From Paraphysomonas bandaiensis (taxonomy: Eukaryota; Chrysophyceae), in assembly GCA_965644295.1 (NCBI GenBank), contig CBFFRP010000125.1:124001-188000 (forward strand): a stretch of 64,000 nucleotides of DNA. Reading direction: 5' to 3'. Below the pieces are notes generated by a model. It was not told where the DNA came from, did no database searches, and saw only the letters and a list, made by a program, of their open reading frames with translations. The translations under genes were made by a program, and so were the position numbers. Shown in pieces: positions 46,283 to 64,000 of the stretch; within the stretch, counting starts at the first letter, position 1, and the number at the start of each line of letters is the position of its first letter.

Positions 46283-47969
46283 GTCTTACATCAACTTCTT
46301 TTGCCGCTATGTATTGCCCCTATTATTGTTCACATTCCTGTGTTAGTATTGAGTTGAAATAATTTGGGTGGAACTGTCGACTTGGTTATGATATAATCGA
46401 AATAGATAATATTGAAGAATATTTTATTCGAAACTAGCATAAATAAATGGTTTGAAATTGTAACTGAACACTGAGCTCACACGATATTCATTTTTTAAAA
46501 TTTGTGATAACCATTTGTCACCATTCACAACTATTGAAGTTGTCACTACAACCATCTACTACTTTATGCTCTTGGTTATCAGTCAATATATTTCAGTTAG
46601 ACTAAAATGTGACACACATCACGTCCTATATCACCACTGTTTGTAAGTATGTGGAAGGTTTTGACACTTTATTATTATGGATATTTAGAGTTCCGGATTA
46701 TTTTGGGACTTATTTTCATTTTGACTTAACTGCACTCAATAGTATGTAAAGATGTGAATCTTGATGTAACCTAGTCTAGACAACTATTTCATTATGACGA
46801 GGACGACGAATAATATACATCTCGAAGTATAATTTAAGTAGTATATAAACTAAAACTATAATATAATATATAATAGAGTGTGAATGCACAGGTATTAACC
46901 ATAGAGGAGTATTTCATTGTACTTTAGCCAATAATACAGACGGACTTAACCTCTGAAACATTTCTGCCACATGACTTCTCGGAGTATCATAAACACACTT
47001 TCCAAAGTATATGCTGGAGTGATCCTGCGGTAAAATAGACGAAATCAGAGAAGTTTCGTTCCTTCATGGAGCAATAGGATATGCCGCACAGAGTTGGGTT
47101 TTAGGGCACAGTCACTTCCTATCTATATTCATGATGTCAACAGGTCATACTTTGCAGGTAACATCAGAATACCACTACATCTTATGCATATGAATCGCTG
47201 TTTCGCCAAACACCCTCGAAAACATAAGAGTCTACTTATAAGTGGACGGCACGACAAAGTTTATCAACGACTAGATAAACCCGTCACGACACGAATGTAG
47301 CATCGCTTCTTGTGACAGATATTCTTATCCAATGCGCTTGATTCGGTGGAAGGGGGGATAGTTGAGTATTATGACGGTATTCGGGTTTCTTCCACATAAG
47401 AAGACAACACAGTAACAACATTAGTGACAAGCTTCATAGTGGAGAAGCTCGGAAAAGCGACCTCACTGAAGAAAACAGAGCCATAAACGTCTATATCTCA
47501 CACACCCATTCGAAATACACCTGCATATTTAGTTAACGCCTGCTAAGAGACTGAATTGAGATATCCAGACAAATATATGCGTAGGATTCCTACCTCATTA
47601 TACGTCGTACATACATACATACATACATACATACATACATACGTACTGTATACTGCTGTACATCCATGCATACAAATATAAAAAATTCAGTTTTTCGACG
47701 TCTCTTTAAGATCACTCATTCATCCCTCCTTCGCTGAGGAATGTGCTGGAAGATTTCTAATGGGCTGGTGTGGGGGGTTGATGTCGTTGAGTGGCATATT
47801 TCACTGCTTGACATAACTCACTTTTTGCTCGTTTCAGTTGCGCTACGGGCAGTTCATATACATATACACATAATTCAGCTTCGTCAGCTGATTCTAGTGA
47901 CGAGGCTACTTTAAGCAGAACTAATCTCGCGTCTACATCTTGTTAACTTCAATTCATTTGAACGAACAG
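46283..47969. other. intergenic region, no gene seen
   Basis: 1.7 kb, AT-rich in its first half. The 68-codon ORF at 47094-47300 has no recognisable features. A short (ATAC)n microsatellite lies at 47608-47642. Confidence 0.5.
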
Positions 47970-48544
47970 ATGTCCTCGAAACGAAACGTGATGGCCACAC
48001 CCAGGCACCCCTCTGCCCCTCAGGCGGACCTAGAGATCCCAGTGAACACCTTCAGTCATTGCCAGATGAATTTTTGCTTGGAACCGAAGTGGAGGCCACC
48101 CTCTGTGACTGTGATTTAGACCTACAAGACTTTGATCTATTCGATTTTTCTGATGTATTGGATGACTCTGCTCTGTTTGATGACAATACTTCAAGTTCAG
48201 TCGGAGATAGTTCTTCTTTTACACTAATTGAGAGTAGTAGCCAAGTGTCCACGTCAAGTAGTTCCTCACCTTCCAATGTCAGCGATAGTCGCAATTCCAG
48301 TCCCTTTGATGTTTATTCTTTCACTTCCTCTTCCGCCTTAAATCCCAGCACTTTACGTAGGAGGGAGGCTATTACGAGGTGGATGCGCAAGCGTGAAAGG
48401 CGTTCTTTCTCTAAAAAACGTGTTATTTCGTCTATATCAGCAAAGCAAAGGAAAGCGATTCCGAATCGATCAAGCAAAAGTGGTAGATTTGTGAAAAGTA
48501 CTACTGGATTTGTATCCATCACTGATTTGCAGGGCTGTGACTAA
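47970..48544 (+). CDS. CCT-motif protein
   Basis: Proposed exons 47970-47987 and 48056-48544, giving 168 residues. The main exon is open from before 48056 but has no ATG of its own. Splicing from a GTGATG donor after MSSKRN supplies one, and this first exon is the uncertain part. The N-terminal half is acidic and Phe/Asp/Ser-rich (LQDFDLFDFSDVLDD), like an activation domain. The C-terminal 45 residues match a CCT motif: RREAITRWMRKRERRSFSKK, then RVISSISAKQRKAIPNR and KSGRFVK. CCT domains act in transcription factors and bind NF-Y-type partners or DNA in plants; in this lineage the target is unknown. Confidence 0.6.
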
Positions 48545-48904
48545 GTAAAATGTAGCTATCATGATCTCTAAATAAAAATAATGAACAATATGTGATTAAT
48601 ACATCTAGAATAAGGGTTTAGTTTTCGATCAGCTACTGTGGAACATTGGAGTATAAGTAGAGCGCGAGTCTTGCCAGATGATTGGAAGCAACCAGTAAAG
48701 GGAGAAACACTCCACTATGATAAAATTGTTCATCAAAGCAATCATCTGACCGAAGAAATTACTTGAATAACGCTTTGACGGCTCTTAGGAGCTGTGGCGT
48801 TCTGTGTGCGTTGAAGAAAACATAGGCACAGCAGCGATAGAACACTCAGATACCGTCTGAGAAAGCAGAAACTAATCATTCCACACAGAAAAGTGTGCAA
48901 CTGT
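48545..48904. other. intergenic region
   Basis: 360 bp of non-coding sequence leading into a decayed transposon. No recognisable element end was found. Confidence 0.4.
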
Positions 48905-50231
48905 AATGGACTCGAGTCATTGGATAGCAATCTTATCATTATTATTGAACAGGGTGGCATCATATGAACAAATATCACGAGTATTTTTTGAACTAAATGA
49001 GGAACTATCAAACTGTAAATGTGGCAACGCAGAGAATTTACAGTCGGGAAGGGCTCTTATTGAAGCAAAAGGGTGGATACAAACACCACTAATTCCCAAG
49101 TGGATTGGAATGTCGCCTTACGCCTGGTACGTGTATCACTGGTGCAGCTGGATGGTTATGGGTGATCTACCTTTTTCTTTGTCGAGAGAGAAAATTCAGG
49201 GGGATACTCTAACGGAAGATATATATATATGGAACAACCTTAATGAGGTATTTGGAGGAGATTCACGAAGTGGTCGCTAATATCATTAAGGAAATGTTAC
49301 CGATCACATTTGCTTGTTGTTGACGGATGGAGTTGTGCTAGAGCACACTATTTTACTGCGTTTGCTGTTTGGACAAGAGGGAATGTTGTACAACAAGTGT
49401 TGCTATGCTGTGGAGTCTAAGATAATGACGAGGATTGCGATATCAATTTTACAGCAGAATCAATCGGAGATTATCTGTTCGATAATTTACAGCTAATTGG
49501 ACTGTTATGTGGGCACCCTATACCTTTAATTGATTGCTGGCTGCAATGAGGTTTATTGCAACGGAGAGGTACTTCGACTTTTGGTGGATAATCTTGTCCA
49601 ACTATGCCCCAAACTACGCGAGTTGAAGCTGCACAAGAATAAACTACTACATGGTCAAAGCTAAAGAGCGTCAAATGGAGTTTGCTGTATATGCTATGTG
49701 GTAAAGAGGTATATATATGAAATTTCCACTCATCAGCGTGGGCGTGATTTTGATGTTGATGACAGGGTAGGAGTGCTTTTGTCTCAATTAGAGAGGTTTG
49801 CCATCGTCTGTAAACTTTTGCTATCAGATGGATAAGAGCAGCTTGACCTAGATGATATCGGGGTGCAATTTGATGATTTAATTTGTCAGTACATTGGGAT
49901 TAAATTTCACATGGGTGGAAACGCGGACATTGTTAAAAATACAGAATTAGAGATAGCAGTGTAGTCAGAATTCAGCGTGGTAGGGAAGAAGAACTGAACC
50001 GCGTTGAAAAGCACATATGCGACGCTTTTTGATAAATGATGTACCTGCACACCACGGTGGCCTCGATGAAGAGAAAAAGAGGATGATGAGGAGTACAACC
50101 GAAAGCGCAATAAAGCACGAATCAAACTGCTAACACAATATCGTTGCCTGAAGCATTCGTCTGGCATTACCAATGTATGTGAAAGGTTGTTTAGCAGAGC
50201 AAAGATTGTTATTACTGATGCAAACGAATGA
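48905..50231 (+). pseudogene. decayed hAT transposase, copy 1
   Basis: Fragments in shifting frames read as a hAT transposase. SYEQISRVFFELNEELSNCK and WMVMGDLPFSLSREK lie in 48906-49280. LVVDGWSCARAHYFTAFAVW starts at 49313, with DGWS holding the first catalytic Asp. NVCERLFSRAKIVITDAN at about 50173-50230 is the C-terminal dimerisation motif. Frame breaks and stops between these show that it is dead. The DGWS and ERLFSRAKIV forms are those of hAT elements frequent in oomycetes. Confidence 0.8.
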
Positions 50232-50953
50232 CACTGAAGTCAACATTTTCAAAAATTTACCAGGTTTCGTTCGTTTTACCAGGTTTGGGCACCACGTCGA
50301 CTTTATAAAAAGACACCATGCAAATCTGCATCTTTGAGGAAATTCTAATCCAGAAAGTGATTCTAAAATCTATCAATATAATTGAAAGCAATTAATTTCA
50401 ATGCCAATGATTGGATGATTGGCTAATTTTGTTGGGTATCTGTCATAATATTGGAATGCAATATGCTATTTTTACACTCAGCTTTACATGTATGTGACAA
50501 CATGTCTTCTATTACGTCTATTAAGCCTCTAAGTAGTGGTGTCAGTATTCATCTCAATATACTATATCGTATTGGAAACAACCTGTAGATGCTGCATTGT
50601 GGGAGCCAGTATAAATTGCAACAAATAAAATATATCGCACTTCTAGAGAAACAGCAGAATTGTCAACAACCCCGACTTTAAGAATGTATACATCTTGAGG
50701 GTAGATGATTCGATTAATGTAGGTTACGATACATTAGAAATTAATGAAGGACGGGGAACGCCCCAAGTCACTTAGTAACATGCATGTACGATATCTACCA
50801 GACTAAGAAGTAAGTAAACAATGTGCTTAGCCCACGTTTTTGATTCAAGTAGTATTTTAATAGTATATATTGCTTCTATTCACGTAGAGTGCTTGAACTG
50901 GACAGCAATAAGCACAAACTATGACACTGAAGTCATTGTTTTACATTCTCAGG
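50232..50953. other. intergenic region
   Basis: About 720 bp between the hAT relic and the 3' end of the PI3K gene; no gene or clear repeat. It includes the PI3K 3' UTR. Confidence 0.45.
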
Positions 50954-58496
<7,543 letters not shown>

Positions 58497-59479
58497 GGTC
58501 CTCATTCGTAGTCAATGTAAAATCTGTGTGTAATAACTACAAAATATTTAGCTTATTACACAATGCACATTTTGTAGCGATTGAGTCAGAGGAAATAGAG
58601 TTAGATCCCTCTATTATGTCATGTTGTGCTCATATTAGTCAGATATATGTGGAATGACAAGGTGATGGGGTGAATGTCATTCATATTCATATACTCAAGC
58701 AGGAAGCTGGTCATACATATTATATTGAGAACTGAGATGTCTAATTGAATACTATGTTTGAATGTTTACCGATATATTTAAATGTTGTCAGATGTCAGAT
58801 ATATATGCCCTGTTCAATAGATCCAATATTTTTTCACTATGTAATATATTATATATTTCATATTGTCATTCAATAACCAATAACAACGTGAATTTAGAAA
58901 ATAGCGCAGTACTTGGTGTAGCAATATGTTCGTCATCAACATCAAAAAGAATTACAAATGCTCATTATTTGTTGTATTAGTAATGGTTCACACATGTATC
59001 AGATATATATTGAAGGAAGCCGATAGGCAATATGAAACCAGACAACATATTATTACGATATTTACACAGGTTTCTAGCATCCTTTAAGCCTTATAATGAT
59101 TTCCGAAAGCAATATTTTACCAGGCGGGCCACTGGTATCACATTCATAATTAATATCAGCTTGTGGGAATGCCTTACATACAATTGTCCTTTATATGAAC
59201 ACACAAGGCTAGTAGAAAAAGTTAAGTGAAATGGTGGACTACATAATAAGCTAATGTATCATCAGTATAAGCACCATGCACCTTTGTACAGCCCTCAACT
59301 GCCAACAATGATGTTGCCGTCTTCGTTTGCCAACAATGATATATATTCAAGTATAATAGTGTAAATCATGACGTGTACTGGTTTGGGACCACTATTTGTC
59401 GCTGTGTCACCTGTAGTGTACGTGTGCAAGAATAAACGGGACAGCGGTGTGTGTGCAAGTATAATAGAATTAAATCATG
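58497..59479. other. AT-rich intergenic region
   Basis: About 1 kb after calmodulin with only short unsupported ORFs. Confidence 0.5.
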
Positions 59480-60610
59480 AATAGCACTCAAATCGGGACG
59501 GCATCATCATATATGAACAATTTTCACAAGCATTTTTGAACTACCAGTAGAACTACTAAACAGGGTTTGTAAATGGTAATACAGAGAATGTACAGTTGGA
59601 AAGGGCCTATGATTCAAAAGAATATGGCTCAGGGTGGACGGGATTCGTAAGCCATATCAAAAGTCCCATGTGAGTTGGTGTGACAAGGTTCAATCTCTTT
59701 AACTGAAAATGGTCCTTGAGATGGTTGAGAGTCAAGTGCAAGGTGTCGCCCTATATGCCTGGAATATGTATCGCTGCTGGTGCAACTGGGTGGTTATATG
59801 GATGATCTACCTTTTTCTTTTTTTTTACCAGGAATACTACATCTTTTGGAAAATATATCCAAGAGTTCACTGCATGGTATATATGATCAAGAGGCCCTCA
59901 ACAAAGTCGGACTCGCAACTTTTCGTGTGGTGTTCTGGGGGGTAAGTACCGGAGAGATTCTCTCTGGGAAACTAACGTGAGCCGCAAACGTATAGCCAGC
60001 AGATATTCTTCTGCAAACTCATAGCCGAATGCTTGTGTGGTATAAGGGACACTAATAAGTGTCACTTGTGTAGACGTCTTTGGGCCCTGACGAATAAATA
60101 GGCATCCGGAAATGAGCCCACCTCAAGGGCATCCGGGACAGGGCCCACCTTAAGGGTAACTGGGGTATTGGGCTGCCTGCTGAAGTCAAGCGTCGGGGAT
60201 GTTCACCTAAAGAACTCAGAGCGGAAGTGGTCGCACCTTGGTGCCTGCGGCGACGCACAAGCAGCTTCCGTAGCGTCAAATAGTAGGATAAAAAAGTGTG
60301 TACTGATTAGTTACAGGGGCAGAGGTCTAACTAGTTTGTCTAGCATTCATCTAGCTACTAAGTTGGTGCAGGTTATTAACACCTATTGCTAATAATAAGA
60401 CTTTCAATATGATCAAGATGTAAAGGAAAAGTGTCCACTAATCTGCGTGGCTAAAGGCAACCAAAAACGCAAGAAAACACGCATCAAAATGACATCACGA
60501 TATCGTGGTATGAAGCATTAGTATAGTAGTACTACCAATGTTTACAATAGGTTGTTCAGCAGAGAGCAAAGATTGTTATGACTACTGTATATGCGTGCAA
60601 ATCGGTACGT
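59480..60610 (+). pseudogene. decayed hAT transposase, copy 2, with nested R1
   Basis: 59490-59890 parallels hAT copy 1 in order: ATATGAACAA then TTTTTGAACTA, a CTGGTGCAACTGGGTGGTTA block, and GATCTACCTTTTTCTTT. The C-terminal part resumes at about 60450-60600 (GGTTGTTCAGCAG then AGCAAAGATTGTTATGAC). Between them lies R1 copy C in reverse (59892-60280), which looks like a later insertion. Many stops and deletions are present. Confidence 0.7.
59892..60280 (-). repeat. dispersed repeat R1, copy C
   Basis: Starts with CCCTCAACAAAGTCGGACTC and continues through the GACGTCTTTGGGCC and CTGCTGAAGTCAAGCGTC blocks to CACAAGCAGCTTCCG. This is the reverse of copies A and D. It has an internal duplication of GGCCCACCT(C/T)AAGGG-type sequence. 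It sits inside the hAT relic. Confidence 0.75.
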
Positions 60611-60819
60611 TTGTAATATTGAATAATTTTCTGAATTAGCAAGCCCAGTTATTAGTTAATTAGCCTATAGATGTAAAACTAGTTTCTAAACACAACCGTT
60701 CTCATGTAATAATCAGATATTCTATATTTTCTGAACTACAATATCATACCAAAGGTACCGATTTGAACGCATATAAATGTCAATATTATGACAAGAAGGT
60801 GTCTAGGTGTCATTTGCCA

Positions 60820-60920
60820 AAATCGTCATAGCAATCTTAGCTATGCCGAACAACCTATCGTAAACGATATTGTGATGTCAGTTTGGTGCGTGTTTTCTTG
60901 CGTTTTTGGTTGCCTTTAAT
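60820..60920 (-). repeat. inverted fragment of the hAT 3' coding end
   Basis: Read in reverse, TAAAGGCAACCAAAAACGCA, AGAAAACACGCACCAAA and ATAGGTTGTTCGGCATAGC match the plus-strand hAT end at 60455-60600. The two face each other about 220 bp apart, so this is an inverted duplication of the transposase tail. Confidence 0.7.
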
Positions 60921-61307
60921 TGAACCCTTGGTAACTAATTGCTATTATTATTGTTGGGTATCTCTCACCAACTAATTGCCAATTAATTGTTACTCAAGCC
61001 TGCTTTGCTCTATAGAGGTGCTATTGAAACGGTAATGCCTATCTGTGGAGACAGCTTTAATTTGAATATGTATATTAACTTATTTACAGAGGGGTGGGTG
61101 GTGGTGATATATAGTGTCTCGACGATACATACATGATGAGAGCGGGATGAATATTATCGTGAAAACCAATCTTGTATGTTATCACTGCGTAAAATTTTGA
61201 AATTACTCTACAGGGTTTTATATGCGAAGCATCGGAAGCAGTAGTGAATGTCTTATTACTAGCAACAGTGTCAGTGCTTAAGTCTGATATCCTACTATTA
61301 TATAACG

Positions 61308-61710
61308 CTACGAAAGCTGCTTGTGCGTCACCGCAACAACCAACGCCTTCGCCCCATCTCTCAAAGCAAACGCAAAGAGAAAGTAGAATGTTAATATACC
61401 TGGCATCTGCTAACTTCAGGATTTTTGAGTTGTTAAGGTGAACAGCCTGGATGCTTGACTTCAGCAGGCAGCCCAATACCCCGGATGCCCTTGAGGCGGG
61501 CCCATTCCCGGATGCCTGCTTATTTTATTCAGGGTCCAAAAAGGTCAACTGCACAAGTGACACTTATTAGTGTTCCTTGTACCACACAAGCATTCGGCTA
61601 TAAGTGGAAGAACAATTTCTGCTGACTATATATGCGGCTCACGTTAGTTTCCCGGTGCTTATCCCCCAGAACACCACGAAAAAGTTGGAGTCGGACTTTG
61701 TTGAGGGTCA
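61308..61710 (+). repeat. dispersed repeat R1, copy D
   Basis: Same order as copy A: CGAAAGCTGCTTGTGCGTCA, GGATGCTTGACTTCAGCAGG then CAGCCCAATACCCCGGATGC, TTGTACCACACAAGCATT, and ACACCACGAAAAAGTTGGAG to GACTTTGTTGAGGG. It is slightly diverged from the other copies and has no conserved ORF. Confidence 0.78.
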
Positions 61711-62139
61711 GAAATACATTATAATATCGAATGATTTCATCAAATATTATATATACTTATACACCATAGTGAGACTAGCTTCGAAGTCATATATTCATCA
61801 TGATTTTCCTGATTGCGCTTCATCGACGAGTGTCGAGTTTTTACATCAGTTCAACTAAAATACAACATACAATATATTATATTAGTGAAATAATACATAA
61901 GAAAAAAGAGGTCTTCGTTATCATTAACTAAAATTAAAGGTATTATTATTATTAAATAATATAGAATATAACAGTTAGTATAATACGTGAGACTCTTTAA
62001 TTCCTACAGCGACACAAAGACATCTATAAATACAGATATTTTAGCTAAACTAGCACTGCCTGTTATTATAATACACATTCAGTTCGATACCGACATGGTC
62101 GAGCAAAGAATGTAATTTGATGAACCTGATATCATGTAG
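61711..62139. other. AT-rich 3' region
   Basis: Non-coding sequence between R1 copy D and the stop codon of the zinc-finger gene. It includes a TATTATTATTATTAAATAAT stretch and nothing else of note. Confidence 0.5.
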
Positions 62140-63997
62140 CTAAAACTGAGTTCGACTGTTGATCGATGCTTTATCGCCATCGATAGGTGAGGGCCACTGA
62201 CATATACCAACGGAACTTAAGGGAAGTGTTCTCAGAGGGACTGAAGCAGCTGGGTCGTCCGTTTGCATTGTTTGTTTCGGTATCACAGATTTCTCATAAT
62301 CTGTGATTGCTTTATGCATACAGTTTTGAGTTTTTTTCTCATTTTCTCCAGTTTCCACAACTTGCACGTTCGAAGGAAAATGATGGACGTGGGCATTGCC
62401 TCCGCTATTCCGCTTCCTCGAACTAGAAGCCGCTAGTGCAGTACTAATGTACGAGGGGTGCGGGGAGCTTCTGATTTCGGAGCTCTGCGAATTACTAACA
62501 CTTGTACTTCCTGTGGGATCATCATCTGAGAATGAGAACGGCGACCAATTAGCAGAAGCATGGGCGGCTACACCACTGCTACTACTGCTACTGCATGTGT
62601 CACTTGAATTACTTGAGCTTCCCTGCGTTGAAGTAGTGCCGCCCTCAACCGAAGTTGTCGCCCGGGGATTACTGACACCATTGTACGCTGCAACAACATC
62701 AGACATGGAGAACGCCAATGATGTGAGAAGCTGGGAATTAAGTTTAGGGACCCCAGAAGTCCAATTTCCAGTGCTACCCACCATATGCTGCTGTCGTACA
62801 GTACGCACAATGTGTTCGTGGCTGGGCATATAGTGTCCATAGTTTCCTGCCGCCGCAGTAGCAGCAACTTTGGATGCGATCAAGTAGTCGACGGAAGCAG
62901 CTGTTGAGACTTCGTAAGGTACTCGGCTAATCGCTGCGGGAATATCATTCATAGCGAAGGACGAGGGGTAATGCCCAGCTGGCTCAGGTGGCTGCATTGC
63001 AGTGTTCATGACAAGCATGTCATCAAGGCGGTGCTCGAAGTGCGCAGTCTGAAGTGGTGTATATGGGTGATAAGATGACACTCGAGTGACTTGTTTATTC
63101 TCTTCGTTTTGCACTTGTAGTTGTTGATTCTGTAGTCGCATCGGTTGACTGCAGCTCTCATTGCAGGTTTCTCGCTGAGTGATGCCATCCATCCCTACAC
63201 GCACATCAGAACCCGAAGAATGACTTTTACTTCCACATTCATGGGGCAGGGAAAATGGCCGTGTTGACTGCATAGGCATCAGGAACGAATTCTCGTTGGA
63301 CAGCATGGAATCGGAGCCCCGCTCTGATCGTCGCTCTTTAGCCTGCCTCTCTCTAACGTACGGAGCAAGCTGGCTGGGGTATGAGGGATACGCCTCGTAG
63401 TGCTTCAGCTTACTGGATACAGCACTAACATTGCTATCTGACGGGTCCATGACACGGCTCATGACTTCTACTGAAGATTGTGGACGTTCGGAATCGATAC
63501 GCCCAACCTCTTCACTTTTTATGAAAGCGGCTTTGCCCTTAGTAGCAGGACATTTTCGGTAGCAGTGATTCTGAAATATCCAAATAAATATCTATTAAGT
63601 TGATAGAAATGACACAGACCTGCCGGTTGCACATGACGGACTTGTTGCTGCAACAGCACTTCTCCTTGCACTGAAGTATTTATTATTTACTCACACAGAT
63701 TATAAAATGCTCATACCACTGGGCACCCTTCAACAAACACTTTATCACCATGCTCGTCTTTCATTTTCTCCGCGCATCTATATACACTTATTTTTACTAA
63801 ATAGAATTATAAAAACAACAACCGCACCGTTCACAAAAAATATGGGGACAAGACGGTCGAGGACATATAACTTTACGCTTCCTTATATTTCCACACCTGT
63901 GGCAGGAAACTCGATGCTCAGGTGCGGATCTATGAGATGGCGAGTATGTTGATACTACGCTGGCTAGAATATCCAGCGCATTGGAGGTATCGTCCAT
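62140..63997 (-). CDS. zf-4CXXC_R1-like zinc-finger protein
   Basis: Exons 63997-63828, 63777-63717, 63670-63620, 63570-62140; 570 residues if the ATG at 63997 is the start. The gene touches the window edge, so further 5' exons are possible. Residues about 32-95 form a Cys-rich domain: SCHRCGNIRKRKVIC, PHIFCERCAEKM, EGCPVCKEKCCCSNKSVMC, then NHCYRKCP. The CHxC start, the FCxxC centre and the CPxC...CxC end resemble the zf-4CXXC_R1 domain of CDCA7-type nuclear proteins. The rest is Ser/Gln/His-rich and disordered, with a poly-Ser tract. It is probably a nuclear regulator; DNA binding is inferred. The intron phases all agree across the Cys-rich domain. Confidence 0.7.
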
Positions 63998-64000
63998 GAC

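Noticed and set aside
47094-47300. 68-codon ORF
   Set aside because: Short, without family features, in a region that is otherwise non-coding.

Overview
The window is a gene-dense piece of a nuclear eukaryotic genome. It holds 18 protein-coding genes that I can model, most with many short GT-AG introns (typically 45-60 bp), and one tRNA gene. The best lineage clue is the calmodulin, whose central and C-terminal sequence looks like the stramenopile (oomycete, brown alga) form. Degenerate hAT transposons with a DGWS motif and an ERLFSRAKIV tail resemble those common in oomycete genomes. I infer a heterotrophic stramenopile, probably an oomycete or a near relative. The exact group is not resolved, and no plastid-type gene is visible.

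Layout. 0-3 kb: a TMX-like ER thioredoxin and, on the minus strand, a pentameric ligand-gated ion channel. 3.2-11.3 kb: a 14-exon SWR1/SRCAP-type chromatin remodeller. Its Walker A motif is split by a 325-residue intein with class 3 (Trp-Cys-Thr) features. It also has a 4.6-fold tandem repeat of an acidic module and a C-terminal WW, F-box and beta-helix extension. 11.3-18.2 kb: repeats, a hypothetical gene, tRNA-Val, Sar1 GTPase, and a lamin-tail/phosphatidylinositol synthase-like fusion. 18.7-25.6 kb: the ribosome-assembly protein KRI1, ribosomal protein uL23, and a TIR-like protein that ends in a second, unrelated Hint domain. 28-41 kb: a PH-domain protein, a large secreted/multi-pass LRR protein, a MEST-like alpha/beta hydrolase, a GT34-like glycosyltransferase fused to a TPR-like tail, and RPA12. 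41.4-48.5 kb: a 914-bp perfect ATGT microsatellite, a PDZ/RING/B-box/filamin/discoidin-like protein with a probable one-base frameshift, and a CCT-motif protein. 48.9-64 kb: hAT relics, a 25-exon PI3-kinase carrying a cyclic-nucleotide-binding-like domain and a GAF domain, calmodulin, repeats, and a zf-4CXXC_R1-like protein.

The housekeeping genes cover chromatin remodelling, Pol I transcription (RPA12), ribosome assembly and the ribosome (KRI1, uL23), and COPII transport (Sar1). The others suggest second-messenger signalling (PI3K, PIS-like, PH, calmodulin, ion channel). I see no operon-like grouping. Intergenic space is AT-rich and holds MITEs (one hAT-type with an 8-bp target duplication, one Harbinger-type with TAA), a foldback repeat family present in at least four places, and decayed transposases. 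Exon models were joined by hand from splice sites, reading frame and family conservation, and were not checked against transcripts.
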